Assembly (NCBI GenBank): GCA_013821425.1
Contig: JACDGV010000009.1
Span: 31,438-95,437 of the forward strand
Length of the DNA stretch: 64,000 nt
DNA from: Nitrosospira sp.
Lineage (GTDB): Bacteria; Pseudomonadota; Gammaproteobacteria; Burkholderiales; Nitrosomonadaceae
Reading direction: 5' to 3'
Under the pieces are notes generated by a model. It was not told the DNA's origin and did not search any database. It saw nothing but the letters and a program-made list of their open reading frames with translations. This document shows, one piece after another, positions 36,752 to 46,145 of this stretch. Positions within the stretch are counted from its first letter, which is position 1, and each line of letters begins with the position of its first letter. The translations under genes and the position numbers were made by a program.

Positions 36752-38263
36752 TTACCATACCTGCCATAGCAACACTGCGGCCAACAACAAGGCAAGGGCG
36801 GTTATCAAGTGTCTGTGCCGCCGCTGTTCCTTTAATATTTCCGATATTTTATCGTCGACCGCCTTTGCACGATTTTCACTCAAGGACTGATGCAGCAGAC
36901 GTGGAAACTGGGGCAGAATTATTGCCCAGCTTGCTGCTTCCTTGCTCAGGCGGCGGCTAAAGCCGCGCCAACCGAGTTGTTCCGACATCCAGTTTTCCAG
37001 ATACGGTTTGGCGGTTGTCCACAGGTCCAGGTCGGGGTCGAGGTCGCGCCCCAACCCCTCAATATTCAGCAGGGTCTTTTGCAGCATCACTAATTGCGGC
37101 TGGATTTCAACGTTAAACTGGCGGGATGTCTGGAACAGCCGAAGCAGCACACGCCCAAAGGAGATTTCCTTCAGCGGTTTGTCGAAAATAGGTTCGCATA
37201 CGGCGCGAATCGCGGTTTCGAAATCATCCACCCTTGTATCTTTCGGCGCCCATCCGGCCTCGACATGCGCTTCTGCCACGCGCTTGTAGTCGCGCCGGAA
37301 AAATGCCAGAAAATTTTGGGCCAGGTAATTCTTGTCTTCGTCGGTAAGCGTACCCATTATGCCGAAGTCGACCGCTATGTAGCGGCCATCGCTGCCCACA
37401 AAAATGTTGCCGGGGTGCATGTCCGCGTGGAAATAGCCGTCGCGGAATACCTGTGTGAAAAAGATTTCCACTCCGACGCGCGCGAGCTTGGGGATGTCTA
37501 TTCCCTGCTCGCGCAGCTTCGCGACATGACTGATAGGTACGCCTTTTACACGCTGCATTACCATGACGCCGGAATAACAATAGTCCCAGTAGACTTCCGG
37601 TATCAATAGCAGGGGAGAATCGATAAAATTGCGCCGCAGCTGGCTGCAATTGGATGCCTCGCGCATGAGATCCAGCTCGTCATCAAGATGGCGTGCAAAC
37701 TCTGAGACTACTTCGCGGGGTTTCATGCGCTTGCCGTCCGGCCACAGGGCTTCAAGCAGCATCGCACCGGTTTCCATTAACGCAACGTCATGAGCGATAA
37801 TCGGCGCAATGGCCGGGCGCAGCACTTTTACCGCGACTTCCGTGCCGTCGTGCAGCACCGCCAGATGAACCTGGGCGATGGATGCGCTGGCCACCGGTTC
37901 CGCGTCGAAGACCAGAAAGACCTCATCGACCGGCTTCCCGTAGATCTGCTCCAGGGTCGCAATGGCAAGATTGGATGGAAACGGCGGAACCTGATCTTGC
38001 AGTTTGGCAAGTTCCTCGGCAATGTCCGGCGGCAGGAGGTCGCGCCGGGTGGAAAGCATCTGGCCAAACTTGACAAAAATAGGGCCTAGCGCTTCCAGCG
38101 CGAGTCTGAGCCTCTCGCCTCTGGCCCTATCCAGCCGCCGCCAGAACGTAGCCAGCTTGACAACCGGCCGCACCAAACGCAGCCGCTCGTGGGCTAGAAA
38201 AAATTCATCTAGCCCGAAACGGAATGCTACGGCGAGTATCTTGAAGAGACGAAAGAGACGCAT
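36752..38263 (-). CDS. ubiB: UbiB, ABC1/ADCK-family kinase-like protein for ubiquinone synthesis
   Basis: 503 aa, the usual UbiB length. Visible features are the KFGQ motif ([14 protein letters not shown]), the A-rich loop [10 protein letters not shown] in place of a P-loop, the catalytic-loop [10 protein letters not shown], and VDFGIMG. Two C-terminal transmembrane helices are expected; the last hydrophobic segment ([19 protein letters not shown]) is clear. It works in ubiquinone biosynthesis with the Ubi complex. The SCP2-type ubiJ gene lies upstream on the same strand; ubiE, often adjacent in other proteobacteria, is absent here. Confidence 0.95.
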   Translation of the reverse strand: MRLFRLFKILAVAFRFGLDEFFLAHERLRLVRPVVKLATFWRRLDRARGERLRLALEALGPIFVKFGQMLSTRRDLLPPDIAEELAKLQDQVPPFPSNLAIATLEQIYGKPVDEVFLVFDAEPVASASIAQVHLAVLHDGTEVAVKVLRPAIAPIIAHDVALMETGAMLLEALWPDGKRMKPREVVSEFARHLDDELDLMREASNCSQLRRNFIDSPLLLIPEVYWDYCYSGVMVMQRVKGVPISHVAKLREQGIDIPKLARVGVEIFFTQVFRDGYFHADMHPGNIFVGSDGRYIAVDFGIMGTLTDEDKNYLAQNFLAFFRRDYKRVAEAHVEAGWAPKDTRVDDFETAIRAVCEPIFDKPLKEISFGRVLLRLFQTSRQFNVEIQPQLVMLQKTLLNIEGLGRDLDPDLDLWTTAKPYLENWMSEQLGWRGFSRRLSKEAASWAIILPQFPRLLHQSLSENRAKAVDDKISEILKEQRRHRHLITALALLLAAVLLWQVW

Positions 38264-38430
38264 GGTTCGCTGAACGGCAGTTCGTCCGTAATTGAGGATC
38301 TTTATACAAGCTCATGTGAGCGCCGCCAGATGCTCAGAATTGCTCCCAATTTTGCCCCGCGATACGCTCCATCGGGAACCCGCTGGACAAGTTCCACGCG
38401 GCGCGGCTTGCTGGAAATCTCCCCGATTCG

Positions 38431-39015
38431 CTATAGAGGCGGTCTGCTGATTAGTGCGTTTACCCGCTTTTCCAAATTTGCCGTATTGTCATATAACATG
38501 TTTACCTCTTGGACAAACTCATGCATACGGACCGGCTTGGCCAGCAAATGCTGTTCTTCGGTCAGATACTCCGTCAACATCTGCAATAAATTCTGGATCG
38601 TTTCAGCATGCCAGTGCACGAAACGTTCACTGGTCTGCACTACGCGATGTGCGAGGATGTCGCCCATTACCGCGCTTAAATCCTGTTCCATATCCCAGTG
38701 CAGGTTTCTGCCGATAAGGAGAATTTCTTCTGCGAATGCGCTATCGCCCGAAATCCTGATTTTGCGATAGGCATCTTCGTCTTTTGCTATCAAACGCGGC
38801 AATAAACCGGGATCAAGGATAAGGGTGGCATCGTGACGCGCATCTTTTGAGGCAGTAGATACCTCGCCACTGGCCTGTACGGTCAGGGCGAGGTCAGGGA
38901 AAGGAGGAAGGCAAAAACGCGCCGTCTTTCCGGCACAAGGCTGCAGCCGTTTGCGTGCCCAACTTTCTCCACGCAGCAAGTGGTTGAGCGGGGCTATCGC
39001 AACGGATGCCAGCAT
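38431..39015 (-). CDS. ubiJ: UbiJ-like ubiquinone biosynthesis accessory factor (SCP2 domain)
   Basis: 194 aa. An SCP2-like lipid-binding domain occupies about residues 15-120 (ASKDARHDATLILDPGLLPRLI, RISGDSAFAEEILLIGRNLHWDMEQDLS), followed by a helical C-terminus (FVHWHAETIQNLLQMLTEYL to LEKRVNALISR). This is the UbiJ arrangement and position just upstream of ubiB. It is a scaffold that presents hydrophobic quinone intermediates to the Ubi enzymes. Start ATG at 39015 preceded by a short gap from the Tim44-domain gene. Confidence 0.88.
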   Translation of the reverse strand: MLASVAIAPLNHLLRGESWARKRLQPCAGKTARFCLPPFPDLALTVQASGEVSTASKDARHDATLILDPGLLPRLIAKDEDAYRKIRISGDSAFAEEILLIGRNLHWDMEQDLSAVMGDILAHRVVQTSERFVHWHAETIQNLLQMLTEYLTEEQHLLAKPVRMHEFVQEVNMLYDNTANLEKRVNALISRPPL

Positions 39016-39028
39016 GACCGGTCAGGGG

Positions 39029-39904
39029 TCAGGAGACTTGTTGAATTCCTGCCAGCAGCCAGACAGACTCAAGGTCTTTCAGGTTCTTCTGCACGTGCCA
39101 GACTTCATCAAATGCTTCCAGCGGCGAGTTGGGCCCTTCCCGCAACTGGCCATTAAACCTGACGCTGGCAATGGCCAGGTCCTTTTCGGTAACCACTTCA
39201 AGCAACTCGGCATTGATGCCGACCACTTCAGTCCTCTGGGGCTCGCTGCCGCGCTCGTTGATCTGCATGCTGATTTCCGCAAACATCTCGGGCGTAGTGT
39301 ATTCCCGGATATCGCTCAGGTCGGCTGCATCGTTGGCCGCTTGCAGCCGAATGAACGAGGTTTTGGCATTGCGCAGGAATGGCTCGACCTTGAAATCCGC
39401 AGGAATGTTCGCGGCCCTGTCCGTAACAGACTCCGCCGGGATCGGCCCTGTACCTGGCATTGTCGCCTCAGGCGTTGGTACGCCTGTAGGCTGTGCACCC
39501 CTCCCGCCAGCTGTTCCCATGCCCGAATACTGCATAGGGCGCGTTCCAGGCTCCTGCCGGGGCCGGCGCAACATGCGTACGATGAAGAAGATCGCGGCCA
39601 TCAGTGCGGCCAGGATGAGCACATCCATCATGTTGATACCCTCGAATGCACCTCCCATGAAAAGTGCTGCCAGCAGCCCTCCGGCAGCGAGACCGGCCAG
39701 CGGGCCCATCCATTTGCTTCCGCCAGCCGCCGCCGCAGGTGCTGCGGCAGGGGCCTGCGCTTGCTTCGGCGCCGCTCGCGGGCTCACCGCTTCACGTTGC
39801 TTGCCAATGCTCTTGCCACCGCCAAAGCGCCTTGCTTCAGCATCAAAGGCGGTCAATCCGAAGGTGAAAACCGCCAGGGTCAGCAGGGTCAATATTTTTT
39901 TCAT
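39029..39904 (-). CDS. Tim44-like domain protein with membrane segments
   Basis: 291 aa. An N-terminal signal or anchor (LTLLTLAVFTFGLTAF) and an Ala/Pro/Gln-rich linker precede two hydrophobic stretches (WMGPLAGLAAGGLLAALFMGGAF and MMDVLILAALMAAIFFIVRML). The C-terminal Tim44-like domain runs from about residue 170 (IPADFKVEPFLRNAKTSFIRLQAANDAADLSDIREYTTPEMFAEI) and ends LKDLESVWLLAGIQQV. This family is common in proteobacteria; function unknown. Located 13 bp upstream of ubiJ on the same strand. Confidence 0.88.
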   Translation of the reverse strand: MKKILTLLTLAVFTFGLTAFDAEARRFGGGKSIGKQREAVSPRAAPKQAQAPAAAPAAAAGGSKWMGPLAGLAAGGLLAALFMGGAFEGINMMDVLILAALMAAIFFIVRMLRRPRQEPGTRPMQYSGMGTAGGRGAQPTGVPTPEATMPGTGPIPAESVTDRAANIPADFKVEPFLRNAKTSFIRLQAANDAADLSDIREYTTPEMFAEISMQINERGSEPQRTEVVGINAELLEVVTEKDLAIASVRFNGQLREGPNSPLEAFDEVWHVQKNLKDLESVWLLAGIQQVS

Positions 39905-40511
39905 GAAGGTCTCCTGAGATACGGTGGAAGTGGGAAGTATAGCACTATCGATTCGTCTGGATATCTCATAAATCGACCCGGATTTCTATTGGGGAGCCCT
40001 TCCCGGATGACCATGGCAAGCGCCGGCACAGTTATGACATTCCAGAACCGGTTGGTTTTAACTCAATGCACGCCATTTTATAATATGTCTGCTCCGCGTA
40101 TAACTGAGCCGTGGAGACGAGACAGGTCGAGACAGATCGAAGCAGGTATGATTTTACAGTAAGGGGACCAGCAGATCGACTGGATGCAGTCTTTCCCTGC
40201 CGTTGGCCAGGTAGAGATTCTGGGGAGAGCGGCGAGGAGGCGAAATTAACTCTTGGCGGGCATGTGCATGAACGCATCGGGGTGACCGCCACGCATTGGC
40301 GGATCGATTTGATTTGGATTTGTCCTGTTAGGGCTTCCTTGGCGGTGCGGGCGTATCTTCTGTGTCCGAAAAAACGTTATCATTAATATTTCCGGAGCCA
40401 CTGGAACTATGGATAAATCTCGTCTTGCGCCATGATCCGTTCCGCGCCCCTGTGCAGCTTGGGTCCGGTCTGTCCCGCCTCATTTGAGGAAGTCAAGGCG
40501 GAGAGGGCAAC
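39905..40511. other. 607-bp intergenic region before the Mrp operon
   Basis: No convincing gene on either strand; the small open frames have no recognisable content. A purine-rich ribosome site (CGGAGAGGGC) sits directly before the GTG of the first antiporter gene. AT-rich positions around 40378-40400 (CATTAATATTTCC) are the most promoter-like. Confidence 0.4.
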
Positions 40512-40997
40512 GTGATCCTGCGAGCTATCCTGTGGCGGGGTGTTTTGCTGGCCGCGCTGTGGTGCCTGCTGACCGAAGGCAGGGTAGACAGCTGGGGTCT
40601 CGGCGTGGCCAGTGCCGTCCTCGCGTTAGCAGCCAGCTTGATCCTTCTGCCTCCGGGCTCCATCCGGTTTTCGTTGGCCGGCCTCGCAGTCTTTCTGGTT
40701 TACTTCATAAATCAATCCCTGCGGGCAGGCGTCCGGGTGGCCCTGCTGGCCTTGCGGCCCCGCCTGAACATCCATCCTGGTATCGAGCCTGTCAGCTTGC
40801 GCATGCCTGTCGGTGTCGGCCGCGTAATTCTGGTTAATACCCTGAATCTGCTGCCGGGTACGCTAGTGGTGGATTTGGCCGCGAACCATCTTTATTTGCA
40901 TACACTGGACATAGGGGGCTCCATTGAAGAGGAAGTTCGTGTCGCCGAGCTGCGGATTGCAAAAATGCTGGGCCTTGATCTGGATGACGAGCCATGA
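40512..40997 (+). CDS. mnhE: Mrp/Mnh antiporter subunit E
   Basis: 161-aa small integral-membrane subunit of a multisubunit cation/proton antiporter. It has three N-terminal hydrophobic helices and the soluble C-terminal part with VGRVILVNTLNLLPGTLVVDL and LYLHTLDI, typical of MnhE/MrpE. GTG start with GGAGAGG upstream. First gene of an eight-gene operon whose members mostly overlap by 4 bp. Confidence 0.9.
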   Translation: MILRAILWRGVLLAALWCLLTEGRVDSWGLGVASAVLALAASLILLPPGSIRFSLAGLAVFLVYFINQSLRAGVRVALLALRPRLNIHPGIEPVSLRMPVGVGRVILVNTLNLLPGTLVVDLAANHLYLHTLDIGGSIEEEVRVAELRIAKMLGLDLDDEP

Positions 40998-41272
40998 CGG
41001 ATTTAGGCATGGTCCTCGAGGTTTTCCTCTTTATCAATCTCCTGGTGGCGCTGCTGAAAGTCACGCGCGGACCCACCCACGCTGACCGTATGCTGGCCGC
41101 TTTGCTCTTCGGGACGACCGGCGTTGCGTTGCTACTACTGCTTGCACATACGGAAGGTGAACCTGCCCTGGTGGATATCGCCCTGGCTTTGGCGGTGCTT
41201 GCGGTCATTGCCGGCGCGGCGTTCGCCCAACGTGCCTGGCGAGGAAAATGGGAAGGAAATGAGCATTCCTGA
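40994..41272 (+). CDS. mnhF: Mrp/Mnh antiporter subunit F
   Basis: 92 aa with three helices and the family motif RGPTHADRMLAALLFGTTG. Overlaps mnhE by 4 bp (ATGA) and mnhG by 14 bp. Part of the membrane antiporter complex. Confidence 0.9.
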   Translation: MTDLGMVLEVFLFINLLVALLKVTRGPTHADRMLAALLFGTTGVALLLLLAHTEGEPALVDIALALAVLAVIAGAAFAQRAWRGKWEGNEHS

Positions 41273-41579
41273 ACTGTTGAGCGCCTCCTTTTTGCTGATA
41301 GGAGCGGCTTTTTTTTTAGTCGGCACCATCGGGTTGCTGCGGTTTCCCGACGTCTATACACGCTTGCATGCCTTGACCAAGGTGGACAATCTGGGACTGG
41401 GCTTCACCGTGCTTGGCCTTGTAATCCAGGCACCTGATGCTCTCGCCGCATTAAAGCTTGTTTTAGTCTGGCTTCTGGCCTTGCTCGCCAGTGCTACAGG
41501 AAACTTTCTCATTATCCGAAGAGCTTTTGATAAAGGCATCGCGCCCTGGATGGCGCAGGAGCGCGAAAATGACCCTTGA
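41259..41579 (+). CDS. mnhG: Mrp/Mnh antiporter subunit G
   Basis: 106 aa with three helices and the MnhG motif TIGLLRFPDVYTRLHALTKVDNLGLGF. The start is the ATG at 41259, preceded by GGAAGGAA; the longer open frame upstream is a shadow of mnhF. The tail GIAPWMAQERENDP is polar and lies before the next gene's start. Confidence 0.9.
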   Translation: MSIPELLSASFLLIGAAFFLVGTIGLLRFPDVYTRLHALTKVDNLGLGFTVLGLVIQAPDALAALKLVLVWLLALLASATGNFLIIRRAFDKGIAPWMAQERENDP

Positions 41580-41817
41580 CCTGCTTTTGGTTGCCGCGCT
41601 GCTATGGACGGCGGTGCAGTCGCTTGCCACCCCCAACCTGTTTCGTGGAGTGGTGCTTTTCATTGTCTTTGGCCTGTTCATGGCGCTGGTGTGGGTGCGG
41701 CTCCACGCCGCGGACATCGCCTTGGCCGAGGCAGCTATCGGTGCGGGGCTCACGGGGGCGCTTCTTCTGAACGGGGTGGGGCATTTGCGTGCCAAACAGC
41801 AGAGTACGCTCCCATGA
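41569..41817 (+). CDS. DUF4040 / MbhD-like antiporter subunit
   Basis: 82 aa. Three helices with ALATPNLFRGVVLFIVFGLFMALVWVRLHAADIALAEAAIGAGLTGALLLNG-type spacing, the DUF4040/MbhD pattern that in classical Mrp is the C-terminal part of the large MnhA subunit. Here it is a separate gene. The ATG overlaps the mnhG end by 11 bp. Some residues after the helices are polar (HLRAKQQSTLP). Confidence 0.8.
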   Translation: MTLDLLLVAALLWTAVQSLATPNLFRGVVLFIVFGLFMALVWVRLHAADIALAEAAIGAGLTGALLLNGVGHLRAKQQSTLP

Positions 41818-42530
41818 AAGGGGTGCTGGACTTGCTCGTCATTGTCCTGTGTCTTGTTCTAGGGGCGGCTCTATGGTGGGCGATGCTGGATCTGCCATCG
41901 TCTCGCATACATCTGGCCGAGCAGGTGGCGGCAAAGCTTGATGCCAGCGGCGTAACGCATCCGGTAACGGCGGTGCTGCTAAATTTCCGGGGCTATGATA
42001 CGCTGATCGAGGTCATGGTGTTATTCGTGGCATTGATTGGCATGCTCACCCAGGCCGAAAAGGGGAGTCAATGGCTATCGGCAGGATATCGCCCTCCGCC
42101 CCTGCCTGCGCCCCCCTTTCATCTGGAAGTTCTACAGTGGCTGGCGCGGGTGCTCGTGCCTCTGATGATACTTACCGCCGGGTATCTGCTATGGGCAGGG
42201 GCGCATAGAGCGGGTGGAGCTTTTCAGGCCGCCGCTCTGCTGGCGGGAGCCGGAGTGCTGCTCAATCTCGCCGGCTTGCTTCCGGCATGGACTACATTCA
42301 GAGCTGGAATGCGCGCGGGGTCGATAACCGGTCTACTTTTTTTTGTACTCGCGGCAGCAGCGACGGCGGCCGCTCCCCATGGGCACTTGTTGCAATACCC
42401 AGCCGGCTGGGCCGGCATGCTGATTCTGCTTATCGAGACCGGGCTCACTCTGTCACTCGGTCTCATCCTCGCCGGCTTCTTTCTGCTGCTATCCGCCGAA
42501 GCCTCAGACGGCAGCGACACGGAAGAATGA
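41814..42530 (+). CDS. mnhB: MbhE-like plus MnhB-like fused antiporter subunit
   Basis: 238 aa. The first part (to about residue 70) matches the MbhE pattern (LLNFRGYDTLIEVMVLFVALIGML), the rest is an MnhB domain with TAGYLLWAGAHRAGGAFQAAALLAGAGVLLNL. In standard Mrp these belong to MnhA and MnhB; here they are fused. Start ATG overlaps the previous stop by 4 bp. No missing residue can be judged without an alignment. Confidence 0.8.
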   Translation: MKGVLDLLVIVLCLVLGAALWWAMLDLPSSRIHLAEQVAAKLDASGVTHPVTAVLLNFRGYDTLIEVMVLFVALIGMLTQAEKGSQWLSAGYRPPPLPAPPFHLEVLQWLARVLVPLMILTAGYLLWAGAHRAGGAFQAAALLAGAGVLLNLAGLLPAWTTFRAGMRAGSITGLLFFVLAAAATAAAPHGHLLQYPAGWAGMLILLIETGLTLSLGLILAGFFLLLSAEASDGSDTEE

Positions 42531-42853
42531 CGTCGGCGCTCATTTACGCGCTGACCGGCGCCGCACTATTCCTTATCGGCGTAGCCGGGCTCATCCTGCA
42601 GCCGCATCTGCTGCGCAAGATAATCGGTTTCAATATCATGGCCAGCGGTATCTTCCTGGTGCTGGTAGGTTTAGGCCAGCGCGAGGGTTCGGTCGATCCT
42701 GTATCCCAGGCCATGGTGCTCACGGGCATTGTTGTGTCTGTCGCTGCTACCGCGCTGGCTTTGGCGTTAGCCCGGCGCCTGCTGGATCTAACGGGAAAGA
42801 TGCGTTTACCCGGATCAGGGGAGGGGATGCCAGGGAAGAAACCGGATGCGTGA
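42527..42853 (+). CDS. mnhC: Mrp/Mnh antiporter subunit C (NuoK-like)
   Basis: 108 aa with three helices and the NuoK-like run LRKIIGFNIMASGIFLVLVGLGQ followed by VDPVSQAMVLTGIVVSVAATALALALARRL. The ATG overlaps the previous stop by 4 bp. A related C subunit precedes the large D subunits in all Mrp operons. Confidence 0.88.
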   Translation: MTSALIYALTGAALFLIGVAGLILQPHLLRKIIGFNIMASGIFLVLVGLGQREGSVDPVSQAMVLTGIVVSVAATALALALARRLLDLTGKMRLPGSGEGMPGKKPDA

Positions 42854-44288
42854 TCCCGCGCCCTGGCTGATTTTATTTCCCCTTATCTGGGCTTCTCTGG
42901 CTTTTTTGCGGGGGCAAGGACGTGGCGGCCGGCTTGCAGTCGCCGGTCTGACTATTCAGTTGGTCCTGGCGGCGTTGCTGGCTGAGCAGATTGCCAGTGA
43001 TGGCGCACGCAGTTATACCGTAGGAGGCTGGGGCGCGCCGCTCGGCATCGATCTGTATGCGGATGGACTGGCCGGGGTCCTGCTGCTGCTCACCCAAATT
43101 GTCGCGCTGCCGCTCGTCGTTTATGCGCGTGCCTATTTTGCCATCCATCCGGACGGTATCAGCTATTTCTGGCCTCTGACGGGTTATCTGCTTGCGGCCA
43201 TGAACGCCTTGTTCCTGTCAGCCGATATCTTCAACATCTACGTTACGCTGGAATTGCTGGGTCTGACGGCGGTAGGGCTGGTCGCGGCAGGGGGAGGCGC
43301 AGGTCCGGTTGGGGCGGCCCTGCGTTACCTTCTGGTAACGTTGCTGGGCTCCGGTGCTTTCCTGCTGGGAGTGGCTTTGGTGTATGGCACCTACGGCAGC
43401 ATGTCCCTGCAGGTTCTCACGCCCCTCATCAATGCCGACGCTCCCGCCGCGGTATTCATCGCGGCCGGGCTGATGCTGGTGGGGTTGCTGCTCAAGACGG
43501 CCCTGTTCCCGTTCCATTTCTGGCTGCCGCCAGCTCACGGGGGAGCACCTGCACCTGTGTCGGCATTGCTCTCGGCTCTGGTAGTCAAGGCTTCTTTTTA
43601 CCTTATCCTGCGCCTGTGGCTACATGCGTTTGCGCCTCTCGTGACAACCGTCGCCGCGCAACTGCTGGGCTTTCTCGGCATGGCCGCGATCCTGTGGGGC
43701 TCGGTCATGGCAATAAGGCAGACGCGGCTGAAGATGCTGATAGCTTACTCCACCGTCGCTCAGGTCGGGTATCTCTTTTTACTATTCCCCCTCATCACGG
43801 ATACCAATCCAGCGGCGGCTGCAAGCGCGTTGCAGGGCGGCGTAATGCAGCTGGTGGCACACGCCCTGGCCAAGGCAGCGATGTTCGCGGCTGCCGGGAC
43901 AATAATCCTGTCCATTGGTCGCGATGACATTACCCGCCTGGGAGGCGTGTCCACTCGCCTGCCGCTTACTCTGTTCACTTTCGCCCTGGCGGGGCTAACG
44001 CTGGCTGGTCTGCCGCCTTCCGGAGGGTTCATTGCAAAGTGGTTGTTGATTACCGGTGCGTCGGGAAGCGACCAGTGGGGCTGGGTCGTAGTCATGATCT
44101 CAGGGGGTCTGCTGAGTGCCGCATATGTGTGCCGGGTGTTGCGGCAAGCCTTTTTGTCGATAGAGGCAGGCACGAAATTCAGCCCGGTAAGCAGAGTGCT
44201 GGAATGGTCGGCATTCCTGCTCGCTTCAATGAGCCTGCTGCTGGGGTTGCGGTCTACCGAGGTATTGGGTTTACTGGAGTCGGAATGA
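42846..44288 (+). CDS. mnhD: Mrp/Mnh antiporter subunit D (NuoN-like)
   Basis: 480-aa proton-translocating subunit with about 13-14 helices. The NuoL/M/N-type core is visible: YVTLELLGLTAVGLVAAGG with the key glutamate, LLLKTALFPFHFWLPPAHGGAPAPVSALLSALVVKASFYLILR with the two lysines, and LKMLIAYSTVAQVGYLF. Overlaps mnhC by 8 bp and the next gene by 4 bp. Confidence 0.93.
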   Translation: MRDPAPWLILFPLIWASLAFLRGQGRGGRLAVAGLTIQLVLAALLAEQIASDGARSYTVGGWGAPLGIDLYADGLAGVLLLLTQIVALPLVVYARAYFAIHPDGISYFWPLTGYLLAAMNALFLSADIFNIYVTLELLGLTAVGLVAAGGGAGPVGAALRYLLVTLLGSGAFLLGVALVYGTYGSMSLQVLTPLINADAPAAVFIAAGLMLVGLLLKTALFPFHFWLPPAHGGAPAPVSALLSALVVKASFYLILRLWLHAFAPLVTTVAAQLLGFLGMAAILWGSVMAIRQTRLKMLIAYSTVAQVGYLFLLFPLITDTNPAAAASALQGGVMQLVAHALAKAAMFAAAGTIILSIGRDDITRLGGVSTRLPLTLFTFALAGLTLAGLPPSGGFIAKWLLITGASGSDQWGWVVVMISGGLLSAAYVCRVLRQAFLSIEAGTKFSPVSRVLEWSAFLLASMSLLLGLRSTEVLGLLESE

Positions 44289-45790
44289 CCCTGAACGAGA
44301 GCCTGCCCCTGCTCATGCTGGCTAGTTCCCTGGTGCCAGGGGTGGTCATCTTCTTTCTCGCGGAAACGCGTTTTGCCCTGCGTACGACGTTGAATGTGGC
44401 GGGCGCCATACTCAAGCTGTTACTCATCGGCTACATGCTATGGGGCGTGGTAGAGGGCCAGAGCTACGTCTTTCGTCACACTGTTCTGCCGGGGCTGGAG
44501 CTCGTGCTCGAGGCGGATGCCCTGGCCATGCTGTTCGTTACCCTGTCCGCGGCATTGTGGCTCCTTACCACGCTTTATGCTGTCGGATATCTGGAGCGCT
44601 CACCACACCGCAGCCGCTTCTTTGGGTTCTTCAGCCTGTGTGTCACAGCCACGATAGGCGTAGCATTGGCTGGCAATCTCTTTACGTTTTTCTTTTTTTA
44701 TGAACTGCTGACACTCTCTACCTATCCGCTTATTGTTCACCGCGGTACCGAGGCGGCAATACGCGCCGGGAATATCTACCTGGCTTACGCGCTCACCGGG
44801 GGCGCGGTGCTGCTTACCGGGGTGGTCTGGCTGTATGGCCTGCTAGGCGAAGTGGAGTTCGCCTATGGTGGCGTAGTGGCGGCAATGGGGCCGGAATATC
44901 ATGGCCAGCTGAGAATCATTTTCTTGCTGCTCATTGCCGGTTTAGGGGTGAAGGCTGCCCTGGTGCCGTTGCATGGCTGGCTCCCCCAGGCGATGGTGGC
45001 ACCGGCTCCGGTCTCGGCCCTGTTGCACGCGGTCGCGGTGGTGAAGGCGGGAGCTTTCGGCATCGTGAGGGTTGTCTATGAGGTTTACGGTGTGGAATTT
45101 GCGCAATCGCTTGATCTGCTTACTCCTCTGGCTGTCGTGGCGGCAGTGACTATTATCTGGGGTTCGCTGCGCGCCCTCTGGCAGGATGATCTCAAACGCC
45201 GGCTGGCATACTCGACTGTCAGCCAGGTTGCTTACATTATTCTCGGGGTGGCGCTGTTCGGGCCGCTGGGCACGATTGGCGGCGTTGTTCATCTGGTTCA
45301 TCAAGGCATCATGAAAATTACTCTGTTCTTTTGCGCCGGCAATTATGCGGAGACGCTGGGTATACACAAGGTAACTGAAATAAACGGGGCCGGCCGACGT
45401 ATGCCGTGGACTTCGGTGGCGTTCAGCGTCGGGGCGTTCGGCATGATAGGGTTGCCGCTGACGGCCGGATACGTCAGCAAGTCGTATCTCACCCAAGGCG
45501 CGGAAATGGCAGGCATGGCATGGGCTGGCTGGGTCCTGACCGCCTCCGGCCTGCTCAATGCGCTTTATTTCCTGCCGATCCTTTATCGCCTCTGGTTCAA
45601 GAGTCAGCCACAAGCCTGGCCTAACGAGCACATCCTGGCCCGGGGACGAAAGGAGACGGCTTTACTCCTGTTAATACCGCCCCTTGTCACCGCTGCTGCG
45701 ACGATTGCAGCGGCAGTGTTCGCCGATACGAACTGGAGCCCCCTTTTCTGGGCAAAAATAGTGGCGACCAAGGAATATTTGCTTGAGTAA
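44285..45790 (+). CDS. Second NuoL/MnhA-D-like proton-translocating subunit
   Basis: 501-aa multi-helix paralogue of mnhD; the start is the ATG overlapping the mnhD stop, an upstream open frame being a shadow. Core motifs: FFFYELLTLSTYPLIVH with glutamate, GVKAALVPLHGWLPQAMVAPAPVSALLHAVAVVKAGAFGIVR with the lysines, and LKRRLAYSTVSQVAYIIL. It lacks the MbhD/MbhE C-terminal extension of classical MnhA, which is encoded separately upstream. It probably serves as the A-like subunit. Last gene of the operon. Confidence 0.9.
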   Translation: MTLNESLPLLMLASSLVPGVVIFFLAETRFALRTTLNVAGAILKLLLIGYMLWGVVEGQSYVFRHTVLPGLELVLEADALAMLFVTLSAALWLLTTLYAVGYLERSPHRSRFFGFFSLCVTATIGVALAGNLFTFFFFYELLTLSTYPLIVHRGTEAAIRAGNIYLAYALTGGAVLLTGVVWLYGLLGEVEFAYGGVVAAMGPEYHGQLRIIFLLLIAGLGVKAALVPLHGWLPQAMVAPAPVSALLHAVAVVKAGAFGIVRVVYEVYGVEFAQSLDLLTPLAVVAAVTIIWGSLRALWQDDLKRRLAYSTVSQVAYIILGVALFGPLGTIGGVVHLVHQGIMKITLFFCAGNYAETLGIHKVTEINGAGRRMPWTSVAFSVGAFGMIGLPLTAGYVSKSYLTQGAEMAGMAWAGWVLTASGLLNALYFLPILYRLWFKSQPQAWPNEHILARGRKETALLLLIPPLVTAAATIAAAVFADTNWSPLFWAKIVATKEYLLE

Positions 45791-46145
45791 CTCCCGCTCT
45801 CCGGGGGCGTGTCTGTACGGAACATGGTTCCGTTCGGGTAGGAGAAAAAAATTCAGACTTGAGTTTGTGCCGCTGCCGAAAGAGGGGAACGTGCATCATC
45901 GGCTGCCCTGCTGGTTTGTCATATGATGTCTGTCGCACAGACTGCAACGAAGAGTCCTGTGTTTAATGGAAAAAATTCCTTGTCTTTATGAACCTGCCGT
46001 TATCGCGAGATGTGCATGAACATGAGGTATAGCCGCAGGTAACAGGTAAAGAAGCCTGTTTCTCTTCTGACCCGGCTACAATGCAACTTCCCCAGTCCTC
46101 AGGTTTAACCCCGGGGACAACGGGTTTTATCAGGACGGATCGCAC
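45791..46145. other. 355-bp intergenic region between the antiporter and stress-protein genes
   Basis: No gene supported on either strand. CCCGGCTACAATGCAACTTCC near 46071 contains a TACAAT hexamer, a possible -10 box upstream of the stress-protein gene, without a clear -35 partner. Confidence 0.35.

Noticed and set aside
40032..40292. 86-residue antisense frame before the Mrp operon
   Set aside because: Composition not protein-like and no ribosome site; left as intergenic.
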